DNA of 64,000 nucleotides from an uncultured Gemmiger sp. (GTDB lineage: Bacteria; Bacillota; Clostridia; Oscillospirales; Ruminococcaceae). The stretch spans positions 62,001 to 126,000 of the forward strand of contig CALXAH010000006.1 of NCBI GenBank assembly GCA_944386225.1, given 5' to 3'. Numbering within the stretch: position 1 is the first letter of the stretch; every line of letters begins with the position of its first letter. Made by a program: the position numbers and the translations under genes. The notes under the pieces were generated by a model, which was not told where the DNA came from, ran no database searches, and saw nothing but the letters and a program-made list of their open reading frames with translations. Shown piece after piece: positions 26,584 through 34,923 of the stretch.

Positions 26584-28296
26584 ATGTATCAGGAAGAGTA
26601 TGAACGCTGGCTTGCCGCCGACCTGGACGACGCTGATCTGAAACCCGAGCTGGAATCCGTGCGCGGGGATGAGGAGGCGATTCAGGACCGGTTTGCCGTG
26701 GCGCTCAAGTTCGGTACCGCCGGTCTGCGAGGGGTCATCGGTGCGGGTACCAACCGGATGAACGTATATGTGGTGCGGCAGGCCACCCAGGGCCTGGCCA
26801 ACTGGGTCAAGACCCAGGGCGGCACCCAGACCGTAGCCATCAGCTACGACAGCCGCATCAAGAGCGATGTGTTTGCCAAAGCCGCCGCCGAAGTGCTGGC
26901 CGCCAACGGGGTCAAGGTGCGCATCTACAAGGCGCTGATGCCGGTGCCCGCTTTGAGCTTTGCCACCCGGTATTACCAGTGCAACGCGGGCATCATGGTC
27001 ACCGCCAGCCACAACCCGGCCAAGTACAACGGCTACAAGGCCTACGGCCCGGACGGCTGCCAGATGACCGACGAGGCCGCCGACATTGTCTACGCTGAGA
27101 TCCAAAAAACCGACGTGCTCACCGGCGCCAGGACCATGCCCTTTGAGGAGGGGATGGCCGCCGGCCTGATCCAGTACGTGGAGGACGCCTGCTACGAGGC
27201 CCTGTACGACGCCATCAAGGCCCGCAGCGTGCGCCCGGGCCTGTGCGCCACCGCCGGGCTCAAGCTGGTGTACAGCCCGCTGAACGGCAGCGGTCTGGTG
27301 CCGGTCACCCGGGTGCTGAACGACATCGGTATCACCGATATCACCATCGTGCCCGAGCAGAAAGATCCGGACGGCAACTTCCCCACCTGCCCCTATCCCA
27401 ACCCGGAGATCTTCGAGGCGCTGCGCCTGGGCCTGGAACTGGCCGAAAAGAGCGGCGCCGACCTGATGCTGGCCACCGACCCGGACGCTGACCGGGTAGG
27501 CATCGCCGTGCGCTGCAAGGACGGCAGCTATGAGCTGCTCAGCGGCAACGAGGTAGGCGTGCTGCTGCTGGACTACATCTGCGCCGCCCGCATCGAGAAC
27601 GGCACCATGCCCCAGGATCCGGTCATGGTCAAGAGCATCGTGTCCACCCCGCTGGCGGACGTGGTGGCTGCCCATTACGGGGTCGAGTGCCGCAACGTGC
27701 TCACCGGCTTCAAGTGGATCGGCGACCAGATCGCCCGTCTGGAGGCCGCCGGTCAGGTGGAGCGGTTCATCTTCGGCTTCGAGGAGAGCTACGGCTATCT
27801 GGCGGGCAGCTATGTGCGGGATAAGGACGCCGTGATCGGCAGTATGCTGATCTGCGAGATGGCCGCCTACTACCGCAGCATCGGTTCTTCCATCAAGGAG
27901 GAACTGGAGCGTATCTACGCCCAGTACGGCCGTTATCTGAACAAGGTGGACAGCTTTGAGTTCCCGGGCCTGTCCGGTATGGACAAGATGGCCGGCATCA
28001 TGCAGAGCCTGCGCCAGAACCCGCCTGCCGAGTTCGCCGGCTATAAGGTTGTGTCGGTGGCCGACTACCAGGCCCGCACCAAGACCGACCTGGTCACCGG
28101 CGCGGTGGAACCCATCGACCTGCCTGCCGCCAACGTGCTGATCTATGCCCTGGAGGGCGGCGCTTCGGTGGTGGTTCGTCCCAGCGGCACCGAGCCCAAG
28201 ATCAAGACCTACTTCACCACCCTGGGCAAGGATCTGGCCGAGGCCGAGGCCCAGAAGGACGCCCTGGCGGAGGCCCTCAAGCCTCTGTTCAGCTGA
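26584..28296 (+). CDS. pgcA: Alpha-phosphoglucomutase / phosphomannomutase (PgcA type)
   Basis: A 570-residue enzyme of the alpha-D-phosphohexomutase superfamily. The phosphorylated serine is Ser142 in TASHNPAKYNG, the magnesium loop is D299-PDADR, the sugar-binding loop is GFEESYGYL and the phosphate-binding loop near the end is RPSGTEPK. The length fits the PgcA group, which converts glucose 6-phosphate to glucose 1-phosphate for glycogen, glycolipid or wall sugars. AGAGGG precedes the ATG. Whether glucose or mannose is preferred cannot be read from sequence. Confidence 0.93.
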   Translation: MYQEEYERWLAADLDDADLKPELESVRGDEEAIQDRFAVALKFGTAGLRGVIGAGTNRMNVYVVRQATQGLANWVKTQGGTQTVAISYDSRIKSDVFAKAAAEVLAANGVKVRIYKALMPVPALSFATRYYQCNAGIMVTASHNPAKYNGYKAYGPDGCQMTDEAADIVYAEIQKTDVLTGARTMPFEEGMAAGLIQYVEDACYEALYDAIKARSVRPGLCATAGLKLVYSPLNGSGLVPVTRVLNDIGITDITIVPEQKDPDGNFPTCPYPNPEIFEALRLGLELAEKSGADLMLATDPDADRVGIAVRCKDGSYELLSGNEVGVLLLDYICAARIENGTMPQDPVMVKSIVSTPLADVVAAHYGVECRNVLTGFKWIGDQIARLEAAGQVERFIFGFEESYGYLAGSYVRDKDAVIGSMLICEMAAYYRSIGSSIKEELERIYAQYGRYLNKVDSFEFPGLSGMDKMAGIMQSLRQNPPAEFAGYKVVSVADYQARTKTDLVTGAVEPIDLPAANVLIYALEGGASVVVRPSGTEPKIKTYFTTLGKDLAEAEAQKDALAEALKPLFS

Positions 28297-28319
28297 TTCA
28301 CACAAAAAACAAAAACACA

Positions 28320-28344
28320 GGCGCGCTGCCTAAGGCAGCGCGCC
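28320..28344. terminator. Bidirectional terminator after the phosphosugar mutase gene
   Basis: An 11-pair stem, GGCGCGCTGCC / GGCAGCGCGCC, with a TAA loop lies between convergent genes. A T-rich run follows on both strands, longest on the minus strand. Confidence 0.8.
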
Positions 28345-28363
28345 TTGTTCGTTTGTCGTGTCC

Positions 28364-29548
28364 TTAGCGGTACTCCGCCGCCAGTTTGCGCAGGGCCGGC
28401 AGACTGCGCAGCACCTTGTCGGTGTCGATGCAGTAGGCCATCCGGAAATACCCCGGGCAGCCGAAGCTGTCCCCCGGTACAAGCAGCAGGTCGTACTGCA
28501 GGGCTTTTTTGCAGAAAGCCCCCGCATCCGCCTCCAGCGCCTTGGGGAAGATGTAAAAGGTGCCGCCCGGTTCCACACAGGTGAAGCCCAGGTTGGTCAG
28601 TTCCTTGTACAGGATGTCCCGGTTGGTGCGGTAAACGCGCAGATCGCTGGTCATATCCAGGCAGCGGGCCACCGCCAGCTGAATGATGGAGGGCGGGCAG
28701 TTGTGGCCGGTGCCCCGGGAGATCTGCCCGCAGATCTCGATGATGGTTTCCGCCTCGGCGCAGTCCGGCCCGGCGGCCACATACCCGATCCGTTCCCCGG
28801 GCAGGCTCAGCGACTTGCTGAAGGAGTAGCAGGTCAGGGTGTTGGGATAAATCGCGGCCGGGTAGGGGGCGGGCCCGTCGCCGAACACGATCTCCCGGTA
28901 GGGCTCGTCGCTGATCAGGTAGACGGGCTGGCCCCATTCCGTCTGCTTTGCTTCCAGCAGGGCAGCCAGGCGGCGCAGGGTCGCTTCGGTGTACACCACG
29001 CCGCTGGGATTGTTGGGGGTGTTGATCAGCACCGCCGCCACATCGGGGGCAAGCCGCTTTTCCAGTTCGTCGAACTGGATCTGGAAGTCCTCCACATGGG
29101 CGGGAACTACCTCCAGCCGCAGCCCCGCGCCCTCCACATAGGGCCGGTATTCCGGAAAGAACGGCGCAAAGGTCAGCACCCGGTCACCGGGACGGCCCAC
29201 CGCCCGCAGCGCGTGGGCCACCGCCCCCGCCGCACCGGTGGTGGGGAAGATGTGCCGGCCCTCGTAGGCGATTCCGAACCGCCGCCGCAGCGAATCCGCA
29301 ATGGCCTGCCGCACGCTCTCAATGCCCAGACTGGGGCTGTAGCCGTGCAGGGTCAGCGGATCGCTGGTCTGCAGCAGATCCAGCATGGCCTGGGTGAACT
29401 GCTCCGGCGGCGCAACCGACGGATTGCCCAGGCTGTAGTCAAATACGTTTTCCGGGCCGATCACCTTGGCCCGCTCCATGCCGTAGGCAAAAATCTCCCG
29501 AATGGCCGATTTCTGCCCCAGCATCTTCCGGTAGTGTTCCGGTATCAT
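28364..29548 (-). CDS. Class I/II PLP-dependent aminotransferase
   Basis: A 394-residue fold-type I aminotransferase. The cofactor lysine is Lys246 in SFSKSLSLPGERIGY, with the substrate and cofactor motifs NTPNNPSG and ISDEPYREI before it. The N-terminal DYSLGNPSVAPPEQF block is typical of Clostridia AspC-like enzymes. The ATG at 29548 is placed about nine bases after GAGGGAG; a GTG at 29557 abuts that site. It is transcribed with the cysteine-synthase-like gene upstream, so the substrate may be an amino acid made or used by that enzyme. Specificity is unknown. Confidence 0.88.
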   Translation of the reverse strand: MIPEHYRKMLGQKSAIREIFAYGMERAKVIGPENVFDYSLGNPSVAPPEQFTQAMLDLLQTSDPLTLHGYSPSLGIESVRQAIADSLRRRFGIAYEGRHIFPTTGAAGAVAHALRAVGRPGDRVLTFAPFFPEYRPYVEGAGLRLEVVPAHVEDFQIQFDELEKRLAPDVAAVLINTPNNPSGVVYTEATLRRLAALLEAKQTEWGQPVYLISDEPYREIVFGDGPAPYPAAIYPNTLTCYSFSKSLSLPGERIGYVAAGPDCAEAETIIEICGQISRGTGHNCPPSIIQLAVARCLDMTSDLRVYRTNRDILYKELTNLGFTCVEPGGTFYIFPKALEADAGAFCKKALQYDLLLVPGDSFGCPGYFRMAYCIDTDKVLRSLPALRKLAAEYR

Positions 29549-29577
29549 GCTATACACTCCCTCTTCCTCAAGAAAAA

Positions 29578-30474
29578 TCAGTCATAGGTCACCCGTCCGC
29601 TGAATATGCACAGCGGACGGCGGGCCTTGCCTTTTTCAATCAGCTGCCGGGCCGCAAACAGCACCGCGCCCGCACTGGGGCAGGCGGGGATGCCGTCGGT
29701 CAGCAGTACCTCCCGGGCGGCGCGCTGGGCGTCGCCGCTGGTCACCGCCATCACCAGATCCACCACATAGGGATTGTAGTTGGCGGGCACAAACCCGGCG
29801 CCCAGGCCGGGAATGCCGTGCTTGCCCACAAAACCGCCGCCGATGGCCTGGCTTTCGTAGGGCTCCACCGCCACGATCTTGATATGGTCGTGCCAGGCGC
29901 GGATGTGTTCGCCCACGCCGGTCACGGTGCCGCCGCTGCCCACACCGGCCACCACCGCGTCGATCTGCCCGCCGGTGGCTTTCAGGATCGCCGGGCCGGT
30001 CACCCGCCGGTGGTGCTCCGGGTTGTCGTCGTTGGCAAAGTAGTCCACGTAGTAGCCGCCGCAGCTCTCGGCTGTCTGGCGGGCCAGCTGCTCCATACCC
30101 CGGCGGCCGTCCAGCGGGGAGGAGTACAGCAGCTTTGCCCCCAGCCCCCGCAGATAGCTCATCCGCTCCGCGTCCAGGGTGCGGGATACTATTAAAGTAA
30201 CAGGGTGGCCGCTTACCCGGCAGGCCAGCGCCAGCGCCGCCCCAAAGGTGCCGCTGCTGGCCTCCACCACCGTCTGGCCCGGGGCCAGGTCGCCCCGTTC
30301 CGTGGCCAGGGCCAGCATGCTTTCCGCCAGGCCGTCCTTGGCGCTGCCGGTGGCCCCGCCGAAATCCAGATAAGCCAGGATCTCACCGCGCAGCCGGTTT
30401 TGGGCGGCATAGCCCCCCAGTTTTACCACCGGGCAGCGGTAAAGTACCGGATAGTAGCTGTTCAGAACCTCCAT
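29578..30474 (-). CDS. Cysteine synthase-like PLP enzyme (fold type II)
   Basis: A 298-residue protein with the fold type II pattern of CysK: the cofactor Lys46 in GSAKDGLAE, the Asn-loop equivalent EASSGTFGAAL and the phosphate loop GVGSGGTVTGVGE. True CysK has PxxSxKDR around the lysine; here it is GGATGSAKDG, and the C-terminus lacks an obvious SAT-binding groove, so the substrate may not be O-acetylserine. The ATG at 30474 follows AAAGGAGG. An aminotransferase gene follows 29 bases later. Best called a cysteine synthase family member. Confidence 0.8.
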   Translation of the reverse strand: MEVLNSYYPVLYRCPVVKLGGYAAQNRLRGEILAYLDFGGATGSAKDGLAESMLALATERGDLAPGQTVVEASSGTFGAALALACRVSGHPVTLIVSRTLDAERMSYLRGLGAKLLYSSPLDGRRGMEQLARQTAESCGGYYVDYFANDDNPEHHRRVTGPAILKATGGQIDAVVAGVGSGGTVTGVGEHIRAWHDHIKIVAVEPYESQAIGGGFVGKHGIPGLGAGFVPANYNPYVVDLVMAVTSGDAQRAAREVLLTDGIPACPSAGAVLFAARQLIEKGKARRPLCIFSGRVTYD

Positions 30475-30605
30475 GGCGGCGCCTCCTTTCGGCATTTGCC
30501 CCTTTACTATAGTATCTTATTCCATCGTTTTTGCGCCGTCAAGCGTCCGGCACCATGCAATGAGCGCAAAAGCCCGAAAAAACCAAAATATTTGCCGCAT
30601 TCCCC

Positions 30606-30634
30606 TTGACAGGCCGGTGCCCGTCTGGTATAAT
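30606..30634 (+). promoter_or_regulatory. Promoter of the ylxM-ffh operon
   Basis: Perfect consensus elements: TTGACA (30606-30611), a 17-base spacer and TATAAT (30629-30634), 53 bases before the GTG start of ylxM. Confidence 0.9.
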
Positions 30635-30640
30635 CTGCAA

Positions 30641-30663
30641 CTGTAAAGTGAAACGCTTTACAG
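30641..30663 (+). promoter_or_regulatory. Inverted repeat at the transcription start of ylxM-ffh
   Basis: CTGTAAAG (30641-30648) and CTTTACAG (30656-30663) form a perfect eight-base inverted repeat around seven bases. It begins where transcription from the promoter just upstream should start, so it could be an operator or a 5' stabilising hairpin. Confidence 0.5.
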
Positions 30664-30687
30664 AAATGCGGAGGGGAGGGCGCAGCC

Positions 30688-31053
30688 GTGGCCAAGAATC
30701 TGGAGATCTCGTACCTGCTGGATTTCTACGGCGAAGTCCTCACCGAGAAGCAGCGCGACGTGATGGAGCAGTATTACAACGACGATCTGTCCCTGGCGGA
30801 GATCGCGGATAACTTCGGCATCACCCGGCAGGGGGTGCGGGACTCCATCAAGCGGGGCGAGGGCATCCTGCTGGAGCTGGAGGAAAAGGTGGGCTTTGCC
30901 CGCCGGTACCGGGCCGTGCAGGAAGGCGTTGCCCGGCTGGAAAAGCTGACGCGGGATATCCGCTTCTACAACTCCACCTCCTACGCCATGAGCGAGGAGA
31001 TCGACAAGGCCACCAGCGAGATGCTGGCACTGATTGAGCATATCAGCGAGTAA
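30688..31053 (+). CDS. ylxM: YlxM/p13 family DNA-binding protein
   Basis: A 121-residue protein with a sigma-70 region 4-like helix-turn-helix: LTEKQRDVMEQYYNDDLSLAEIA, then ITRQGVRDSIKRGE. YlxM is encoded immediately before ffh in Firmicutes and in streptococci contributes to SRP function. It starts at a GTG preceded by GGAGGGGAGGG. The gap to ffh is only 18 bases. The C-terminal half is helical with no recognised motif. Confidence 0.92.
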   Translation: MAKNLEISYLLDFYGEVLTEKQRDVMEQYYNDDLSLAEIADNFGITRQGVRDSIKRGEGILLELEEKVGFARRYRAVQEGVARLEKLTRDIRFYNSTSYAMSEEIDKATSEMLALIEHISE

Positions 31054-31071
31054 GGGCAGCGAGGAAACGAT

Positions 31072-32409
31072 ATGGCATTTGAATCCCTTTCCGACCGGCT
31101 GGCCGGTGTATTCAAAAAACTGCGCGGCAAAGGCAAGCTGACCGAGGCGGACGTCAAGGCCGCCATGCGGGAAGTGCGCATGGCCCTGCTGGAAGCCGAC
31201 GTCAACTTCAAGGTTGCCAAGGACTTCTGCAACGAGGTCACCGAGCGCGCCATGGGGCAGGAGGTCATGGAAAGCCTGACCCCCGCCCAGCAGGTGGTTA
31301 AGATCGTCAACGAGGAGCTTACCGAGCTCATGGGCGGTCAGGAAGCCGCCCGCATCCACATCAAGTCCAAGCCCCCCACGGTCATCATGATGTGCGGCCT
31401 GCAGGGCAACGGTAAAACCACCCATGCCGCCAAGCTGGGCAAGTGGTTCCTGAAACAGGGCCACCGCCCGCTGCTGGTAGCCTGCGACGTGTACCGCCCC
31501 GCGGCTATCGACCAGTTGAAGGTGGTGGGCGCTCAGGCCGGTGTTCCGGTGTTTGAACTGGGACAGGCCAAGCCCGAGGAGATCGCCGCCAAGGCGGTGG
31601 CCCATGCCAAGGATCACGGCAACGACGTGGTGATCCTGGATACCGCCGGCCGCCTGCATGTGGACGAGGCCCTCATGGCCGAGCTGGGCCGCATCAAGGA
31701 AGCGGTCACGGTGGACGAGGTTCTGCTGGTGGTGGACGCCATGGCCGGTCAGGACGCAGTCAACGTGGCCAAGGCCTTCAACGAGGCGGTGGAGGTGGAC
31801 GGCATCGTCCTCACCAAGACCGACGGCGACACCCGGGGCGGCGCGGCGCTCAGCGTCAAGGCTGTCACCGGCAAACCGATCAAGTTCCAGGGTACCGGCG
31901 AAAAGCTGGACGACCTGGAGGTCTTTCATCCGGGCCGCATGGCCGGGCGGATCCTGGGCATGGGCGATGTGCTCACCCTGATCGAGAAAGCCCAGCAGGC
32001 CCAGGACGACAAGCAGGCGGAGGAAACCGCCCGCCGTCTGATGGAAAACAAGTTCGATATGAACGACATGCTGGCCCAGCTTGCCCAGATGAAAAAGATG
32101 GGCGGCGCCGCGGCCCTGCTGAGCATGCTGCCCGGCGGCAACAAGATCGACCCCAGCCAGGTGGACGACAAGGCATTTGTTCAGATCGAGGCCATCATCT
32201 ACAGCATGACCCCCGCCGAGCGGGAAAATCCCTCCATCATCAATCCCAAGCGCAAGCGCCGGATTGCTGCGGGCAGCGGCACCACGGTGGAGCAGGTCAA
32301 CAAACTGCTGCGTCAGTATGAGATGATGCAGAAGCTGATGAAGCAGTTCAAGAAGAATCCCAAGGCCTTTGGCCGGCGGATGGGCATGGGCGGCATGATG
32401 CCGCGCTGA
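31072..32409 (+). CDS. ffh: Signal recognition particle protein Ffh
   Basis: A 445-residue SRP54 GTPase: N domain (first 90 residues), G domain with G1 GLQGNGKTTHAAKLG near residue 110, DTAGR and TKTDGD, then a methionine-rich M domain ending in GMGGMMPR. It binds SRP RNA and signal sequences to direct membrane proteins to FtsY and the translocon. The G1 loop has GNGKTT in place of the usual GSGKTT, a conservative change. SRP RNA and ftsY are not in the window. Confidence 0.97.
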   Translation: MAFESLSDRLAGVFKKLRGKGKLTEADVKAAMREVRMALLEADVNFKVAKDFCNEVTERAMGQEVMESLTPAQQVVKIVNEELTELMGGQEAARIHIKSKPPTVIMMCGLQGNGKTTHAAKLGKWFLKQGHRPLLVACDVYRPAAIDQLKVVGAQAGVPVFELGQAKPEEIAAKAVAHAKDHGNDVVILDTAGRLHVDEALMAELGRIKEAVTVDEVLLVVDAMAGQDAVNVAKAFNEAVEVDGIVLTKTDGDTRGGAALSVKAVTGKPIKFQGTGEKLDDLEVFHPGRMAGRILGMGDVLTLIEKAQQAQDDKQAEETARRLMENKFDMNDMLAQLAQMKKMGGAAALLSMLPGGNKIDPSQVDDKAFVQIEAIIYSMTPAERENPSIINPKRKRRIAAGSGTTVEQVNKLLRQYEMMQKLMKQFKKNPKAFGRRMGMGGMMPR

Positions 32410-32520
32410 GTGCCCCTAACATTTTATTCGGTATGACCCAGGCCGCCAGGCGGTGCGGGTGTTATACATTTTCTTTACCGCGCCCGGACCGGGCCGACAC
32501 ATTTCAGGAGGTAACGTATC

Positions 32521-32763
32521 ATGGCTGTTAAGATCAGACTGCGCCGCATGGGCGCCAAGAAGGCTCCTTTCTATCGTGTGGTTGTGGCGGATAGCCGCTT
32601 CCCCCGCGACGGCCGCTTCATTGAGGAGATCGGCTACTACGATCCCACCAAGGAGCCCGCTGTTGTGAACATCGATTCCGAGAAGGCCAAGAAGTGGATC
32701 GCCACCGGCGCTCAGCCCACCGACACCGTGCGTGTGCTGCTGAAGAAGTCCAACATTCTGTAA
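32521..32763 (+). CDS. rpsP: 30S ribosomal protein S16
   Basis: An 80-residue protein starting [19 protein letters not shown] with [19 protein letters not shown], the S16 signature. It follows ffh after 111 bases in which I see no terminator. The ribosome site is AGGAGG, nine bases before the ATG. Confidence 0.98.
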   Translation: MAVKIRLRRMGAKKAPFYRVVVADSRFPRDGRFIEEIGYYDPTKEPAVVNIDSEKAKKWIATGAQPTDTVRVLLKKSNIL

Positions 32764-32785
32764 CCCAAAAACGGAGGTACGATCC

Positions 32786-33019
32786 ATGCAGGAGCTGTTG
32801 CTGGCCGTTGCCAGAGGGCTGGTGGATGAGCCGGACGCCGTGCAGGTCACTGTGGATGCCCCCCGAGAGGACGGCACCATCGTCTATCACCTGCATGTGG
32901 CCGAAGGGGACATGGGCCGTGTCATTGGCAAGCAGGGCCGTATCGCAAAAGCCATCCGCATTGTCATGCGGGCGGCTGCCGTCCGTCAGGGCGACAAGGT
33001 AATGGTCGAGATCGACTGA
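32786..33019 (+). CDS. khpA: KH-domain RNA-binding protein KhpA
   Basis: A 77-residue single KH domain with the nucleic-acid loop VIGKQGRIAKAI. KhpA works with KhpB (Jag) as an RNA chaperone affecting cell division and elongation in Firmicutes, and is normally encoded between rpsP and rimM, as here. A strong terminator follows. Confidence 0.95.
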   Translation: MQELLLAVARGLVDEPDAVQVTVDAPREDGTIVYHLHVAEGDMGRVIGKQGRIAKAIRIVMRAAAVRQGDKVMVEID

Positions 33020-33035
33020 TCCCGGCCGCAGGATC

Positions 33036-33068
33036 AAAAGCCTTTTGCCCCGTGCAAAAGGCTTTTTT
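33036..33068 (+). terminator. Terminator between khpA and rimM
   Basis: A perfect 13-pair stem (33036-33048 and 33054-33066) with a five-base loop runs into TTTTTT. It separates rpsP-khpA from rimM-trmD, which are usually one unit. Confidence 0.85.
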
Positions 33069-33090
33069 GTTTGTGAACAAAGGAGCCGTT

Positions 33091-33624
33091 ATGCAGCAAT
33101 ATCTGGAGATCGGCCGGATTGTGGCGCCCCACGGGGTCACCGGCGAAATGAAACTGGAACTCTGGTGCGACAGTGTAGCCTTTCTGGGCCGGCTGAAGCG
33201 GGTATACCGCTCCGGGCAGGGGGAAGGGGAGATGCAGGTCACCGGCCTGCGTCCCCATAAGAACATGGGCCTGCTCCGGCTGGAAGGGGTATCCGACATG
33301 GACGCCGCCCGGGCCCTGGTGGGCCGTGTGCTCTGGGCTGCCCGGGGGGATCTGCGCCTGCCCAAAGGCGCCTGCTTTATCCAGGATCTTCTGGGCTGTC
33401 AGGTGCTGGACGCGGATACCGGCCGCTGCTACGGCACGGTAAGCGACATCAGCCACCCCGCCGCCCAGGACATCTACACCGTCAAGGCGGAGGACGGCGC
33501 CGAGTATCGCTTTCCCGGCGTGGCGGAATTTCTGGTGGAAAAGTGCCCGGAGGAGGGCTATATCCGGGTGCGGCCGATCCCCGGCATGTTCGGCGCTGCC
33601 CAGAACGGAGATGAAGCCGAATGA
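33091..33624 (+). CDS. rimM: Ribosome maturation factor RimM
   Basis: A 177-residue protein with the RimM N-terminal barrel (IGRIVAPHGVTGEMKLELW) and the C-terminal PRC-barrel (FIQDLLGCQVLDADTGRCYG). It binds S19 and assists 30S head assembly. The ATG at 33091 follows AAAGGAG; the frame is open 39 bases further, but only through the terminator. The stop overlaps the trmD start. Confidence 0.93.
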   Translation: MQQYLEIGRIVAPHGVTGEMKLELWCDSVAFLGRLKRVYRSGQGEGEMQVTGLRPHKNMGLLRLEGVSDMDAARALVGRVLWAARGDLRLPKGACFIQDLLGCQVLDADTGRCYGTVSDISHPAAQDIYTVKAEDGAEYRFPGVAEFLVEKCPEEGYIRVRPIPGMFGAAQNGDEAE

Positions 33625-34340
33625 TGCGCATTGACATTGCCACCCTGTTTCCGGATGTGTGCCAGGCCTATATGAACGAGAGCATTCTGGGCCGGGCGGC
33701 CCGCAAAGGCCTGATCGAGACCCACTGCCACCAGATCCGGGACTATACCCTGAACAAGCAGAAACAGGTGGATGACTACCCCTATGGCGGCGGCTGCGGC
33801 ATGGTGATGAACGCCCAGCCGATTTATGACTGCTGCCGGGCCATCATCCGGCAGAACTGGCTGTATGGCCGTCCCCGGCCTCATATCGTCTTTATGACGG
33901 CAGCCGGCGCCCGTTATGACGAGAGCCATGCCCGACGTCTGGCCACCTACGACAATCTGCTGCTGGTCTGCGGCCACTACGAGGGCATGGACGAGCGGGT
34001 GATCCAGAAGATCGCCGACGAGGAGATCAGCATCGGGGACTATGTGCTCACCGGCGGGGAACTGGCCGCGCTGGTGGTGGCGGACAGCGTGCTGCGGCTG
34101 CAGCCCGGCGTGCTGGCCGAGCCCCAGGGATACCAGGAGGAAAGCCACTGGAACGGCCTGCTGGAGTATCCCCAGTACACCCGGCCGGAGGTCTGGCAGG
34201 GCCGTGCCGTGCCGCCGGTTCTGCTTACCGGGCACCATGCCAATATCGGGAAGTGGCGCGCCCGGCAGAGCCTGGAACGCACCCGGTCCCGCCGCCCCGA
34301 TCTGTATGCCGCCTGGCAGGCCAAAAATGCCAAAACCTGA
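33621..34340 (+). CDS. trmD: tRNA (guanine-N1)-methyltransferase
   Basis: A 239-residue SPOUT methyltransferase with the trefoil-knot motifs LLLVCGHYEGMDERV and EISIGDYVLTGGE, and the tRNA-binding DYPYGGGCGMVM. It methylates G37 to prevent frameshifting. Two adjacent ATGs (33621 and 33624) are possible starts; both overlap the rimM stop. rplS, which often follows trmD, is absent here; HPr follows instead. Confidence 0.96.
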   Translation: MMRIDIATLFPDVCQAYMNESILGRAARKGLIETHCHQIRDYTLNKQKQVDDYPYGGGCGMVMNAQPIYDCCRAIIRQNWLYGRPRPHIVFMTAAGARYDESHARRLATYDNLLLVCGHYEGMDERVIQKIADEEISIGDYVLTGGELAALVVADSVLRLQPGVLAEPQGYQEESHWNGLLEYPQYTRPEVWQGRAVPPVLLTGHHANIGKWRARQSLERTRSRRPDLYAAWQAKNAKT

Positions 34341-34485
34341 TACAGCGTTCGCCGATCGTGGAAAGATGTTGAAAACCTTTGACTATCTGGCCAAGTTTGT
34401 GAAAAACTAACTGGTGAAGTTGTACAAACGCGGCGTTTTTGAAAAAGCCAAGATTCGGAGAACTGACAAAATTACCCAAAACCCC

Positions 34486-34514
34486 TGTACAAGGCAGGGG
34501 GGATGCGATAAAAT
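34486..34514 (+). promoter_or_regulatory. Possible promoter of the HPr gene
   Basis: TAAAAT (34509-34514) has a weak -35 TGTACA (34486-34491) at 17 bases. The surrounding 230-base gap after trmD is unusually AT-rich for this chromosome and holds no other gene. Confidence 0.45.
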
Positions 34515-34575
34515 TATACCATGCAATGGGGCTCTCAAACCCAAATCTATGATGAGAATTAGGAGCGAAGGAACC

Positions 34576-34839
34576 ATGTTTGTTAAAGAAATCACTGTTG
34601 AGAATCAGGTCGGTCTGCACGCTCGTCCCGCTACCTTCTTCATCCAGAAGGCCAACGAGTACAAGTCTTCCATTTGGGTGGAAAAAGAAGAGCGCCGCGT
34701 CAACGCCAAGAGCCTGCTGGGCGTTCTGAGCCTGGGCATCGTGGGCGGCACCTCGATCCGGATCATTGCCGACGGCGCCGATGAGCAGGCTGCCGTGGAA
34801 GGTCTGGTCAAGCTGGTTAACAGCGGTTTTGCCGAATAA
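34576..34839 (+). CDS. ptsH: Phosphocarrier protein HPr
   Basis: An 87-residue HPr. His15 in GLHARPAT accepts phosphate from enzyme I, and Ser46 in NAKSLLGVLSLGI is the HPr-kinase site, so both PTS transport and catabolite control are possible. The ATG at 34576 is the correct start (AGGAGCGAAGG upstream); the frame is open far upstream without a domain. ptsI is not adjacent, so it is a lone ptsH, a common arrangement in Clostridia. Confidence 0.95.
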   Translation: MFVKEITVENQVGLHARPATFFIQKANEYKSSIWVEKEERRVNAKSLLGVLSLGIVGGTSIRIIADGADEQAAVEGLVKLVNSGFAE

Positions 34840-34855
34840 TCCGATACCATGTCAT

Positions 34856-34891
34856 GAGCGGGCGGCCCGGCGGCTGCCCGCTCTTTGCTTT
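34856..34891 (+). terminator. Terminator after ptsH
   Basis: An eight-pair stem, GAGCGGGC (34856-34863) / GCCCGCTC (34876-34883), is followed by TTTGCTTT. Confidence 0.7.
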
Positions 34892-34923
34892 CCCCAATTT
34901 TCAGCAAAAGGAGCCTTTTGTCC

